From Brachionus manjavacas (Eukaryota > Rotifera > Eurotatoria > Ploima > Brachionidae), in assembly GCA_019054805.1 (NCBI GenBank), contig JAHQIY010000013.1, forward strand, positions 2,666,001 through 2,730,000: 64,000 nucleotides of DNA, written 5' to 3'. Shown piece by piece: positions 1 to 12,100 of this stretch. The notes below the pieces were generated by a model. That model was not told where the DNA came from, did no database searches, and saw nothing but the letters and a program-made list of their open reading frames with translations. Position 1 is the first letter of the stretch. Every line of letters begins with the position of its first letter. A program made the translations under genes and the position numbers.

Positions 1-16
1 TTTAAATGTAGTAAGA

Positions 17-391
17 ATGAAGACAAATTTGCATAAGCTTGTTCCGAGCGAGGTAGAAAAAGCTCGAGAGCGGAATAGGGTGGCGGCTAAAAAAAGAAGA
101 CTAAAGGAAAAGCTCATCGAGAGCAAAAGGCAGAGCGTGTCGGAATTAGCCGCCGAGGAAAATGCTCAACTAAAAAACAAGATCATTTTCCTAAATCAAG
201 TAAAAGAGTTAATGCAGCGTCATATTGATTATCAGCGGACACTGAGCCAAAGCACTGCAATCAATTTGCTGGGAGACGAAAGCTTTCACCTATATGACAT
301 TAGCCTGGATATTATTGATGGCATTTTGGCTGAAGAAAACCCAGATAAGCCTAGTGAAGCTCACAACTCTGATCTGTATCAGTTTTTTTAA
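17..391 (+). CDS. bZIP transcription factor, terminal exon or short gene
   Basis: Encodes 124 residues ending in a TAA stop. Residues about 15-30 form a basic DNA-binding region with the bZIP signature (N20, A23, A24, R28 in ERNRVAAKKRRLKEK). A leucine-zipper-like coiled coil follows at about 44-75 (L45, N50, L53, I57, L66), then a short acidic tail ending LYQFF. Such proteins dimerise through the zipper and bind DNA in the nucleus. The usual C/S of the basic region is replaced by R27. The reading frame stays open to the left edge and an AG lies at 10-11, so this may be the last exon of a longer ATF/Jun-like gene rather than a complete protein. Subfamily not assigned. Confidence 0.75.
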   Translation: MKTNLHKLVPSEVEKARERNRVAAKKRRLKEKLIESKRQSVSELAAEENAQLKNKIIFLNQVKELMQRHIDYQRTLSQSTAINLLGDESFHLYDISLDIIDGILAEENPDKPSEAHNSDLYQFF

Positions 392-1917
392 CTCGATTTT
401 TTTTAAATCGACTTAATTACTAAAGTATTGGGAATTTTTTTTTTTGGTAATAAAAAAAATATTTGGTGTAAAATTAAGAGTAAAATTAAAATAAAAACAA
501 TTTTATTAAATTTTAATTAAAAAATGTAAGTCGTATAAAAATTTTTTTCTATTTTTTAAATTTTAATAAAATTTTTCTAGCTTAATTTTTATTTTTATTC
601 AAATTTGAAGAACTGGAAGAACGAGTCTCGGATGGCATTGATTAAATAAGTATGCTAGCTGGGCTTCAATAGCTTAAAATTTTTAAACTAAATTTAATGT
701 CCAATTTAGAGTTAAATTTGGAAAAAAAATTCAGAGCAGAAAATTCAAAACAGACTCGTTAAGGTTTAAATACACGATATCAGGTAGAATTATGTAAGAA
801 ATTTCGAAATGCTTGACGCATTTCGTCATTAAATCCGTCATTTAAATCCAATCAATGGAATGTGCTTCTGTGTTGGCAACGACAACATAAAAGCATTATT
901 TTTAAACATTTTATTAGGATTTATTTTAACCTGTCTAATCAAAAATGAATTCGTCAAGTATTTTTTTCATTAAATGTCTGATAGAAAATCAAATATGTAA
1001 AATACATAAAGAGGCAAAATTTAAACAAAGTCTTTTTCGCTTTTTCTGATCTACCTGTGCCAAGAATTTGATTTGGAAGCACAGTATAGGCTGCTGCTGG
1101 GATATTTCTTTAAGATTGAAATCTGAATTGTGTGTTTGCGCATGTAATTTTTATAAAAAAATATTTTCCTCTTATAGTAAATCTAATGAAAAATTTAATT
1201 AAAATTTAATAATAAATATTCGCGCAAGAAAAGAGGCTATGCCTTGGCAAAATGTATACTTTTGCGAGTATAAACAATTAAAGGAGAGTTTCTTTCGACT
1301 TTTTTGTACAATGAATTTTATAATTTATAAAAATTTTTTGATATAATTTTAAATGAAAAAATTTGGTATGATTAATTATTTCTTGCTACTAAACATTTTT
1401 TTTGTACACATTAAGGATATTGTCTTTTTCTAAAGAATAGAATATATGTTAAAAATTAAGAGTTTAAAGTAATTTTTAAATTTTGTATTAATAAAATTTT
1501 TAAATTTCACATTGTTTTTACTTTTACTTATTTTAATTGTTTTTAAATAATTTCTCTAAAATATTTTGTTTTTTTTTAGGTAAAAATATCAAAAAGTGAA
1601 ATCATAAACAATGAAAACTCACAATTATAAATTATATTATTTATTAGTTTTTGTTCGCCTAGTATACATCTTTTTTTTAATTTAAAGTTTTTTTTTTATT
1701 CATTAAATACCTGTCAAAATCAGGTAAAAAAATGCCGAATGATCTGCAAAAATGATCAAATATTTGCACTAAATTAAGAGTTGATTGCTATCCCAGCATC
1801 TAGCTAGCTATGCACTTCTGAGAATTATGTCCTCCTTACCGATTGTTGACAGAAGAGCGCTTTCTCTTTTCTCTTTTAGGAGTGATATAAATGATTTAAA
1901 ATATCATCAACAGTTAT
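392..1917. other. AT-rich non-coding stretch
   Basis: Downstream of the bZIP stop. Poly-T/A tracts and no open frame with coding character on either strand. It presumably holds the bZIP 3' UTR and intergenic DNA. Nothing else recognised. Confidence 0.5.
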
Positions 1918-2365
1918 AATAATAATAATAATGAGCTACGGCAAACAGGCTAGATGTCTTACTAGAAAGACTCTATGGTAGCTAGAAGCATATAAATCTT
2001 GTTACATATACAAATACATTAATGGTTATCTATTGATAATAAGTATAATAAAAATACAATTAAAAAGAGAAGATCCAGGGGACTAGTTACTTTAACTCTG
2101 TTAGACAAGGTCTATATATTTACGAATATTTTCAGCAGAAAAACATTCAATATTGACTTCACCCATCTTTGGTGCTAAAGTAGGTATGATTTGAGCTACA
2201 GGGAAGCGGGTAATGAAGAAGGTGCCAAATTTGAGGTTCAAGAGATTGACAATACTCTCTTCATCTGTGTGAAAGACTCCATCTTTATCAAGTAGGCCTT
2301 TATTAGTCTTGGCATTTCTTTTGACTATTAATGTAGTTACAGAGCAGTTTTGGCTGATCTTTACA
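1918..2365 (-). mobile_element. Degenerate CR1/Jockey-like LINE fragment with (AAT)n tail
   Basis: Read on the - strand, 2360-2105 translates without a start codon into the linker between endonuclease and RT (stretches such as LLDKDGVFHTDEESIVNLLN and KFGTFF). The low-coordinate side ends in TAGCTCATTATTATTATT, a simple (ATT)n tail that recurs near 27980 and 45280. Most of the RT is deleted between these two pieces. Confidence 0.6.
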
Positions 2366-2540
2366 GGATCTTACAATCGATGCCTCTAATCCATATATAT
2401 GTCGTATAGAAAATGCATAATAAATTATTTAGCTAAAATTAAATAAAAAATTGCAATTTTCTCTAAATAAAAATTTTTAAAAAAATTTTGATTAAATCTG
2501 AATACAATTTAGCTAAAATTAACATTTTCTTCAATTAAAT

Positions 2541-3310
2541 TATTTATTTATTTGTTTTCTGTACCGAGCTAAAGCTCCTTCAGAATAAAATAAAAATAAA
2601 ATTAAAGTTAATAAAATTAGATAAAAAAAAAGAATCAAAATAGAGTAAATAAGCTAAAAAAATGAAAGTTGAAAAGACATAAATTGGAAAAGATTGTTTC
2701 ATGTGGCACATGTTTAAATAGTTCAAGTTTCAGGAAAAAAAGAGGAAATAGTAAGGTAGCAATTACACAATGGAGTTGGGTATTCAATATATCTTGATTC
2801 GAAACCTTCTTTGTATTCTTTCACCAGTCTTTCAACCAATGGAATAGAATGACTCAGTCCTGTCCGAACATATCTCTCACTCAACTCAAAAAGACGATTC
2901 GAGACTGTTAGTAATTTTAGTTTATTAAAAGCTTCATGTTGCACGATGTTGGAGGGAGTATCATATTTTAACTTAAGGATAGATCTTACTGCTGTATTCT
3001 GAATTGCTTGTAGTTTTTTGATATTATTTTCTGAAAATGAATTCAAGCAAGGAAAAGAATAGTCTAAAATCGATCCGAATAAAGATTTATATAAATTTCC
3101 TAGTGTGTTTTGATTGAGACCCCATTTTTTGTTTGACAATATCTTAATAATATTTAGCCTTTTGTTGCATCGTTCTTTAATTTCGTCTACTAATATATTA
3201 AAATTTAATTTAGAATCAAATTTAATACCAAGAAACTTGATTTATTTTTGGTTCATTATTCTGTTTCCATAAATTTTTAAGTTCAGATTATCACCCTCTT
3301 TAAAAATTAA
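2541..3310 (-). mobile_element. 5'-truncated Jockey/CR1-like LINE (family A), RT C-terminus and 3' end
   Basis: The - strand encodes the C-terminal RT thumb/connector (NKKWGLNQNTLGNLYKSL, ILDYSFPCLNSF, KKLQAIQNTAVRSI) and the family's CNCYL terminus. A stop codon near 3240 breaks the upstream part. The 3' end has a GGAGC-TTTA-GCTC hairpin (2565-2578) and an (AAATA)n-type tail. The sequence stops abruptly near 3310, a typical 5' truncation. Confidence 0.85.
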
Positions 3311-3740
3311 ATCTTACTATTTAAAATTCACAATTGTGAAAAAAGTTAGTTTTGACACTTAAAAAATTCAAAGAAAAAAATTTTCCCATGGTCCTAAAAT
3401 ATCAAACAGTAAATTTCAAACACAATTTTTCACACATTTTATGCAATAATCTATAACAATAGACAGTAATCTCAGCGTATCATTTTATTTTATTTTTTTT
3501 TGTTACTACATCAATCAAATTAAAAAATGAACCGAAACAAAGATTATCAATTTACTTTACAACATATGATTAGAAGATACGTCAACGATGGTACTAATAT
3601 TAGAATTATATATAAATATGTATATATTCATTGGTATTATTCATTGGCCATTAATTAATGTCAAACAAATATATAATAGATAGATAACACTAGTAAAAAT
3701 TAAAAAAGAAATTTTTTTTTAGTTTATTAAAAAATAATAG
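3311..3740. other. AT-rich non-coding stretch
   Basis: No open frame of coding character. TATATA-type simple sequence around 3600-3680. Nothing recognised. Confidence 0.4.
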
Positions 3741-4563
3741 ACTTTGACCATAAAGCGGCCTTCTATGAAGCAATCAATAAACAATTTCCTAAATCTAGAA
3801 AATGCTATTCTCAATCAGAGGTTCGGGATAAAATCGAAACTATTATCCGCGCCAAACTTAATCCGAATACTAGGGACGCTAAATCTTATTGCTTAATTTC
3901 TCATTTCAAAGTAATGGAAATCGCTGGCATAAATCGTCTTATAACAATTGAACCCGATTAAAATTCAATAAAATCTGTGTGTGCGTTTGAAACAATGTTT
4001 GATGATATTGACTATCATCACAAAATAGTTGGCCATGGTGGCAAAAATAAAACAACAAAAGAAAAAGAAAAGCAATTGAAAATAATATAGATAAGGAGAT
4101 CGAAAATTTACCTTTTACATCGAAACAAACATGTTTCGAAGCCAATGTTTTAAAAATAAGGGATATTCAAAATAGTATCGGTGAAAATTTGAAGACTGTC
4201 GCTGAGGCGATGGCTATGCAACACATTCATAAGTTAGGTGAGGCCAAAGTTGGCGATACCGTTCAAGTATCAGTTCCGGATCTAGACCGCGGACCTGCTG
4301 ATCCGGTTAATATACTTGCTTATATCACAAAAATTAAAAATCATAAGTTAAATCAAATAGCAACAAAACATGGTATTATTAAAGGTTGGCATGCTAGGAA
4401 TTCATTTCAAATATGTAAGCAAAAGCTTATAAAGTTTGAACAGCTAGATTTAAGTATAGAGCGTACTTTACGAGAAATAAATGAGCTACATTCCATTTCA
4501 GGTTGTCAAGGATTCATGAAATGTAATTGTATTGGTAAGTGTCAGAAAAACAATTTTGCTTAA
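3740..4563 (+). pseudogene. KRBA2/Ginger-type integrase relic with internal deletion
   Basis: Three pieces line up in order on the + strand. At 3740-3960 is an N-terminal region ending in HFKVMEIAGINRLI. Near 4010-4050 is a broken HH motif (YHHKIVGHGGK) matching the zinc-binding start of integrases. At 4189-4563 is the C-terminal domain (GDTVQVSVPDLDRGPADP, HARNSFQIC, GCQGFMKCNC). This order is known from KRBA2-like proteins and Ginger/GIN transposons. The catalytic DDE core is missing and stops interrupt the first half, so it is a dead copy. The 4189 open frame has no ATG at its start. Confidence 0.65.
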
Positions 4564-4880
4564 ATTTTTTTAAATGTTTTAATTCTACTGAAATTATAAA
4601 ATTGATTATTATTTTACTTAAATTGTTTTTATTTTAGCTAAATAATTTATTTTGCTTGTTCTATGCGACATAGAATTCAAATAAAAATATAATATGATAT
4701 AAATATCTTTATTAGCAAACACAAATAAAGATTATTTGTGTATTCTTTTTTTATTTTTTTTTGGAAGAAAACCGTTTAGACCTCTTATCAATGGTCTTCT
4801 TACATTGGAATTATAAGGCTTTGGGAGCTATCTTAGGGTATTGCAACATTGAAATTACCAATATTTGAATGATACACTTT
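4564..4880. other. AT-rich spacer
   Basis: Between the integrase relic and the next LINE. No gene or repeat structure recognised. Confidence 0.4.
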
Positions 4881-4899
4881 TTGGCTTACATTTTCTTCA

Positions 4900-5640
4900 T
4901 TCAGTGATAGGGCAAATATGTAGAAATGCCTAGATGCTCTGTGTGAATGGATTGATGTATGGAGAATGGGTCTCTGTGCTCAAAAATGTAAGATTATGCA
5001 TTTTGGAAGGCTAAATGCTAGATTTTCGTATGAAACATCGGGAAAAGAGGGATTGGATAAAAATCAACTGTGTACCACTGAGTTCGAAAAGGATCTAGGC
5101 GTTATGGTGTCTTCAGACCTTAAATGGACATGTCAAGTAAAAAACGCGTGCGCGAAAGCAAATAAAGTACTCGGGATTCTTAAAAGAACATTTTTAAGTA
5201 GAGAAGAAAATCTTTGGTTGAAGCTTTATATGTCTTTGGTTAGACCTCACTTCGACTATGCAGTTCAAGTTTGGAATCCGAGCAAAAAAGGTGACGTAAA
5301 AGCATTGGAAAAAGTACAAGAGTGTGCAACGAAAATTCCTTGGTCACTAAGAGAAATTTCATACGAGGAAAGGCTTTCCAGATTGGGTTTAACAAAACTT
5401 AGTGAGAGAAAGGTGAGAGGTGATTTGATTGAGGTTTTTAAAGTGATTAACGGTCATGGAAAAGTGTCGTTTACCAGAGAACTTCTGGATCCTGTTGGCA
5501 GGAATGGACCGATAATGAGGTTAAGAGGAAACAGCGCAAAAGTTCAAAGAGATAGTTTTCTTGCTAAACCCATAAGATTATAGTATTGCAATATTAAATT
5601 ATATACATTTAAATTGGCTTGTGTTGAAGTCATTTAGGGA
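4900..5640 (+). mobile_element. CR1-like LINE fragment, RT C-terminal half
   Basis: Open from about 4920 to the TAG at 5581. It encodes the palm end and thumb of an RT: WRMGLCAQKCKIMHFG, KDLGVMVSSDLKW, LVRPHFDYAVQVWNPSKKGD and KVQECATKI are standard landmarks. The frame is uninterrupted for over 200 codons, so this copy is fairly young, but the catalytic FADD region and the endonuclease are absent. It belongs to a different family from the NKKWGL elements and probably to the same type as the C-terminal fragment at 27699. Confidence 0.8.
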
Positions 5641-7249
5641 ACTACAGCAGTACTAAAATTTTTGATGCATGCATTAATGTGCAAGGGTATACGGTAATTT
5701 TTAATAAGGTGAATGAATCTCTTAGTATTTGATTGATTATCGATATCTTGAAAAGACAAGAGAAATTAACTTACAATCTTATTTTTAAAGTAACAATAAG
5801 AAAAATTATCATTCTTAATAAACTTATGGTTTTGCATAAATAATTTAAAATAAAGATCTTAATCAATAAAAAAATTTAAATCTATTAATTTTTTATCATA
5901 AGAAGAAATTATTTTAACATCATTATTTTATTAAGAAGTCCTGATCATGGCCAAATAATCTTTTTACCGTTTCACGCTACTATTTTGGAGGTTAAGTCAT
6001 AATTAAATGCTCAAGATTCATAAAAAAAGAAAAATTTCATTACTTTTTTTTCTATCTATTTTCAACAACTAAATTTATAGAATTATTTTATTAATAAATT
6101 TTTTATCCTTTACTTCTCTTTTAGTTTTACTTCTTCTCCTCTAATTCAATTCAATAAATAAATAAATGATTAAAGTTGATGACGGGACACTATATAAAAC
6201 TTGTGACTATTTAACAACTCTGTTCAGTAAATACGAATAAATAATTTTAAATAAAAAATCATCACACTATTAAATTATTTAATTTTCTTGGTTATTTAAT
6301 CATTTCATTATAGGATTGGTAATGAAAATCTAAAAACTTATCGAATGTTAAGTCAGCACCAAATAATTAAAAGAATCAATTTTGCGAAAAGAAATATAAA
6401 TAAAAATCAGAGCTCATGTTTTCATACTAAGCTAAACTAATTTAGAAACTTTTAATTAAAATAAATTCAGGGAATTTTTCTAAAAATAATAAAAAATTTA
6501 TAATTAGTTATCGGAATTAATCAAATTATTTTTACTTTTTTGTCATTTTAAATATATCTTGTTCTAAAAAATTAATTAAAAAATCTTAAATAGATATTAG
6601 AAAAAGTGATGGGCTTTATTAATAGATAAATAAACACAAATTAAAACTAGTTTCAATATAAATAATAATTTAAGAAAAATCTGCAAATCTCAATAATCAA
6701 AGCTTTTATGAGAAAGTAAATATGTAATTTAATGATCAACAAAAAAAAGTTCTAAAAGATTTTTAAAGATTTTTAGAAGCAATCTTAATCGATCTGGATA
6801 ATCCTGTATGCGAAAAAACCACCTTCTTCCATATATTACTTCCATTTACAAAAATCGAAAAGTGAAATTAATTATTTGAAATTTAAGATTTTAGAATTAT
6901 TTTGGTGATTATCATTGTGCATCAGTTGACAAGCTGATGAATAAGTGATTATTCAGGGTAACATATCCTCCCTTTGAGAATGCATCTTCCTTGATGAACT
7001 CAACTTTTAGAACTTCAAAATAATATAAAACCATGAAAAGAAAAATATATAAAAAAATAAAATAATCGAATGTTTAGTAAAATATTATTACGATTGTTAT
7101 TTTCTTTTCTAAAAAATACTTTGAGTTAATTCGAACATTTAATCGTGTATACTGTCTTCTTTTGCTTCCTGTTCTCTTATTAGTTTTCTTAGTTGATTGT
7201 TTTCATCGTTTTTGTTAATAAAAGCTTATATGTTGTTTACCATAATATT
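5641..7249. other. AT-rich non-coding stretch
   Basis: About 1.6 kb of low-complexity AT-rich DNA without coding character on either strand. Nothing recognised. Confidence 0.45.
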
Positions 7250-7620
7250 GGGCTACCAATTGGTGATGGAAAATTTGTTAATGATTTTGTAGAAGAAAAA
7301 TGGAAAAAAGTGTAGAAGAGCTTCTACTCACTTTATGGACTGGGTTGCAAGCCAAAAATGACAAGTCCTGTTTTAGTGGGCTTCTTGTACAAACAATTTT
7401 GTCAATCAATATTTAGATATCATCTTGATACGGTTTGGATCGGTGCTGATAAACTCATTGAATTTGAAAAAAGACAGAATTTGCTCCTATAAAGGGCACT
7501 CGGTATCAAGAAATTTGCAAGATTTAGACCAATTTTAGAGGCCATCAAAGTAGAAACGATTGAGCAAATTTACTGCAAACATAATATCTTCCTTCTAAAA
7601 CAACTTTAACAAAGTTTTTT
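7250..7620 (+). mobile_element. Old RT-like LINE fragment
   Basis: The + strand reads, with stops, as a LINE RT C-terminal region (FYSLYGLGCKPKM, CQSIFRYHLDTVWI, FEKRQNLLL, RALGIKK). It is heavily decayed and has no visible 3' tail. It is not obviously the same family as the NKKWGL copies. Confidence 0.5.
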
Positions 7621-8395
7621 GTGTAATAGCCTATTGGTTTTCTTAAAAAGAAACTATGAACATTTTGACCAAAAAAACTTGTAACCGGTTTATAATTAAC
7701 AATGTTTAATCCTTTAAAAGCTTTGTTTAAGTTATTGAACGTTCTGAAGTTCTAAGAATGGAATTCTTATTTATACCTATATGCTCGAGTTTATTATTTT
7801 TCTAATGAATCTGATTTATCTTTAATGAATTTGATATTTTTTTAATAAATTCGTTACTTATTTCTTTTATTTGATTATAAAATAATAAATTTGTTGTATT
7901 TTCTTTTATTTTATTATAATTTAATAAATTTATGGTAAACTTTAATAAATTTATGGTATTTTTAATAAAATTTATGGTTAGAAGTGTTAACGGCCTTAAT
8001 CAACAGGCGAGTGCCCTTATCTATTGAATAGGCTGATTAACTCTTCATTTATTTCAATTAAAATAAAAATTCATTTTATCAAAATGTTTAATATAAAGAA
8101 AAAAAATTCAAAAAAAGTAACTTTTAAAATTCAAATTTAAAATACCAAAAGACTTAATTGATTTGTCATAAATCAAGTTAATATTATTAAACAATGGCAG
8201 TTTAAATGTACTAAACTTTAAAACCAATTTATCAACAATGAATTTGTTAATCTTTGTGTCTATGAGGCTTAATTCATTCAAATAAATAAATAAATAATAT
8301 TGGTTAAATTAATTTGTGAATTAGCATTATCAATCCAAAGGTTTGGATATTTTTATTTTATAAGCATTTTTGGTTAACAGTTAGTTTTCTCCATT
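7621..8395. other. AT-rich spacer with simple repeats
   Basis: Contains imperfect repeats of the type TTTAATAAATTTATGGTA (about 7850-7980). No gene seen. Confidence 0.4.
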
Positions 8396-9524
8396 CATTA
8401 TTTATTTATTTATTTATTTGTTTATCTGTACCGAGCTAATGCTCCTTCAGAATAAAAAAAAAAAAAAAAAAAAAAAATGAAATAAAATAAAGTTAAATAA
8501 GGTAAAATAGAATAAAAAAAAAAAAAGGATAAATAAGTCAAAAGAAAATTAAGAACGATATGTTTAAATAACTAGAGTTAGGACATGTTTAAATATCTGA
8601 TAGTTCAGGAAAAAAAGAGGAAATTGCTAGATAGCAATTACACAATGGAGTTGGATATTCGATATATCTTGATTCGAAACCTTCTCTATATTCTTCCACC
8701 AGTCTGACGACCAGTGGAACAGAATGACTCAATCCTGCCCTGACATATCTCTCACTCAACTCAAAAAGTCTATTCGAAATTGTTAGGAGATTAAGTTTAT
8801 TGAAGGCCTCTTGGTGTATAATATTGGAGGGGGTATCATATTTTAGCTTCGAAATAGATCGAACTGCTGAATTTTGAATAACTTGTATTTTTTTGATGTT
8901 AATTTCTGAGAATGAATTTAAACAAGGAAAAGAATAATCCAAAATTGATCCTATTAAGGATTTGTAAAGATTACCTAGTGTTTTTGGTTTTAGACCCCAT
9001 TTTTTATTTGAAAGATATTTTATTAAGTTAAGCCTTGAATTACAACGCTCTTTTAATTCATCCACCATTGGGCTAAAAGTAAGTTTTAATGTTAATTCTA
9101 ATGTTATTCCTAAGAATTTAACTTTTTCCTCTTTATTTAAATTACTATTATTAATTTTAACTTTAGTTTTTTTCTCAAAGATCATATAACATGATTTCTC
9201 AATAGAAATTTTCATTTTCCATTTGAAAAGCCATATTTCAACTTCTTTTAGATACTTATTAATCACTTTTTCAAGATTTCCTATCTTTTTAAAAGTAAAA
9301 AAGGTAGCCAAATCATCTGCAAAAAGAAGAGAGTATTGGCAGTTTGTTTTGTTTCTTTTTGGTATCTCATTTATAAAAATGCTAAAAAGAAGCGGACTAA
9401 TTACTGACCCTTGTGGAACTCCTGCTTTAATAGGGTATTGATCACTTAGATGATTATTTATATTTACTTTAAAAGATCTTAAGTGCAGAAATGATCTTAT
9501 CTATTGGATAAGATCATTTCTGCA
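8396..9524 (-). mobile_element. 5'-truncated Jockey/CR1-like LINE (family A), with inverted 5' end
   Basis: The - strand carries RT from the PQGS region (about 9420) to the C-terminus (CNCYLAISSFF, stop at 8589). The 240-residue open part contains the WLFKWKMKISIEKSC, KFLGI and NKKWGLKPKTL landmarks. The catalytic region around 9310-9440 is readable (LFADDLATFF across 9310). The 3' end has the hairpin GGAGC-ATTA-GCTC (8434-8447), a poly-A-rich stretch and a TTTA-type tail. The 5' junction at 9484-9524 is an 18-bp perfect inverted duplication. Confidence 0.85.
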
Positions 9525-10039
9525 TTATGTATCCATTTGTTTTCTTCTTTACATGCTAAGTCTGGAAGATTTATAATTTTTTTTTGATTCAAAATGTTCC
9601 ATTTTGTATTATAAAATTGAATAATCACTAAAAAATTTCATTAAAAGCAGGTCGACACATAATCTTAAAGATATAAGGTCTTCAATTAAAGCTTTCTTTG
9701 AAGCATTAAAATAAGGTGCTTTACAGAGAAACATTGAAAATTTTAGAATAGTAATTTTTCTAATTAAAAAACTGATGGATAGTACCGATTTTAATTTTCA
9801 CCTTTCACATTCCACCTCATGCTTATGCTTATGTTAAAAAGTTACAAGTTGATGGCACCACTGTATTTTGCTTCTGGTCTTTTAAAAATAGTTTTTGGCT
9901 AGTTTAAAACCTGCTTATCAGTAAAATAATTTTGGCAAATCCCAAATTTTGTCAAATTGGCCTTTAATTAAAAACCTGTTGATTATTTTTAGGATTTTTA
10001 TTAAATTTTTTCTAATAAATTCAAGCTAAACAAAAAAAA
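9525..10039. other. AT-rich spacer
   Basis: Between the LINE 5' junction and the stop of the 392-codon gene. Presumably includes that gene's 3' flank on its low-coordinate side. No coding signal. Confidence 0.4.
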
Positions 10040-11263
10040 TTATTCCTGTGTAAAATAAACCACATAAACATGCTCGTGTTTAATGTTCAAATAGCCATAG
10101 TTCACCACCAACTTAGGATACAACCTTTTGGCATTTAGCTTATTGGCAACTTGAGCCAATTCAGATTGAGTAATTTCAACGAACAACAGTGAGGTGCCTT
10201 CACGAAAGCTTTCCAAGCTAGTCCAGATGGTCGAAAACTTGACGTCAAAATTTTTGTCTTTATAAGCCTTTAAATCAATCATTCTCCAATTCGACCTGCT
10301 AAGCTCTTCGTACACCTGCTTGAGGTCTTGATCAGACAAATTTTCTCTAACCTGGTAAACATTGTCCACAATCACTGAGTCTTTTTCATCCAAAATTCTG
10401 CTCTTTTCATAACAACTCTTTTCTTCCAAATTGATTGATCTAATCAACATACTATGGTAAAAATGCACATTATTTACCACATTTACATTCATAGACACTC
10501 TAGTGTGTCTGAGCGGAACTAGTAGTTTATCTTTGACAGTTCCACAAGCCTGCTCATACACTTGACCAAATCTGGTGTCTATAACACTGTGCTTTAGTCG
10601 ATTGGGAGTAGTTTCAGGGCAATACTTGAATTGGCAAAAGTACTGAATTTCTTCAGTTGATTTTTTAGAGGCCGAAGTTCGCGCCTGTCTCCTTTTTTTC
10701 AACAAAATCGGATTCTTATACTTAATGTAAGAATCTATTAGTTCCACACTCCAGTTGATTTTAATGTGTTCGCTGTAGATGCTTTCCAATTGAGCAGGAT
10801 TTAGATCGTAAAATATGAGGTATTGCGGTGGTCTGGCAGTTCTGGTTTTGGATTCATTTGGATAATTTGCGGTCCACAATAAGCTAAAATAGTTGATTTT
10901 GTCAATGAGGACTGTGTCGAGCCAAGTCAGGTGAAAGTCTGCGCTCAGCATTGTGTCAATATGAGGCTTTAGACTGCTGTGTGGAATAGATAGACATGAA
11001 ATTATTTTTTGTGGTGGAAAAAGTGATTTTATGCTGGTAGATGAGATGAGCATTTCTAAAAAAAATTTTCTTATTTTTTTGAACAATTAGGCTAGTTTAC
11101 TTTTCATCAAGTGGCCTTCTTGACTTTTCATTCTGATCAAGAAGGCCTCTTCGACCGAGTTTTTGGGTCTGAAGCGGTCATCGTGTCGCACTGAAATGTC
11201 GTGGCTGCTAATCGGAACCAAGTCTTGAATCGAATCACGCAAAGACGCCAAAAAGTCTTCCAT
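10040..11263 (-). CDS. Unrecognised two-exon gene, 392 aa
   Basis: Exon 1 is 11263-11101 and exon 2 is 11055-10040. The 45-bp intron has GT...AG ends and matching phase, giving 1179 nt = 392 codons plus stop. The start ATG (MEDFLASLRDSIQDL) is the first in frame. An AG preceded by a T-run lies just upstream, so a further 5' exon or a trans-splice acceptor is possible. The exons have clearly higher GC and varied codons than their surroundings, as expected of a real gene. Visible features are a basic patch KKRRQARTSASKK about mid-protein and a C-terminus rich in beta-prone segments (LYPKLVVNYGYLNI, HVYVVYF). There are no membrane segments or signal peptide, and I recognise no domain. It is on the same strand as the other host genes. 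Confidence 0.75.
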
Positions 11264-12100
11264 AGACTCTACCTTGAAAAATTGTCAGCAATTTTAAAGC
11301 TTTTAAAATTGAGTTTAAAAAATTTTTTGTTTTTTTTCAGACTTTTTAAATTCATAATTTTTAAGAGTGTTCGTTTTATCAAGGATTTTTTATTAAATGA
11401 ATAAAAAAAAAGCTTTAAAATAAAATTTATTTAAGGATTAATTGATTATTAGACTGAAGATCATTCTAAGTAAATGTAAATGGTCATACAAGTGATAAAT
11501 ACCATGTTACTGAAGATGTTTGTAAGGCGGGTTAATGTACGGTAAAAACAAGTATACTTTCAAATATTTTTGTAATTGTTGAGCTCTAACAATTTATATA
11601 GTTTTTTAATTTATTTGAAAAAAGCAACAAACAAATTTAGTCTCTTCTGTTGTTTTTATAATGAACGCTAATTTGAACGTCGATGAACTAGATTAGGTTC
11701 ACCAATTTCGAAAGATGGGTAATCTATCTGATAATCTAATAAGGAATGCTTTGGCCATTGAGAAAGTTTTTTGTGAAACTCCAAGGCCGAGTAATGAAGC
11801 TGTGCAGTCTGTAAACGTTCTTTTAAACAAAAATAAAGTATTCAACAAGTGGTATTTTATGTGAATTGTGTAGTCAGTTGGGGAAAGAGAAATATTGTTT
11901 GAATGAGTGGGGTCTAAAAATACATGTAAGTCGGACTCAAAAAAAAATTGAACAATATGTTACTTTTTTTTTTCTAAATTATCTAATTAACTCGAATTAA
12001 CACTTTAATTATCAATAAAGTTCACGTATTAATTGATCAGTTCACGTTTTTTTTTTGCCTATAAATTTTCGTGCACTTAGTTCAACTATCACCGAACCTA
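11264..12100. other. Spacer with a short ORF-like remnant
   Basis: Upstream of the 392-codon gene, so it should contain its promoter. At 11661-11865 the + strand reads as a broken short frame (MNANLNVDELD, stop, then MGNLSDNLIRNALAIEKVF...). Its origin is unknown; it may be a transposon fragment. The rest is AT-rich. Confidence 0.35.

Noticed and set aside
8455-8530. Poly-A run as a gene poly-A signal
   Set aside because: It belongs to the A-rich part of the LINE 3' end, not to a host transcript.
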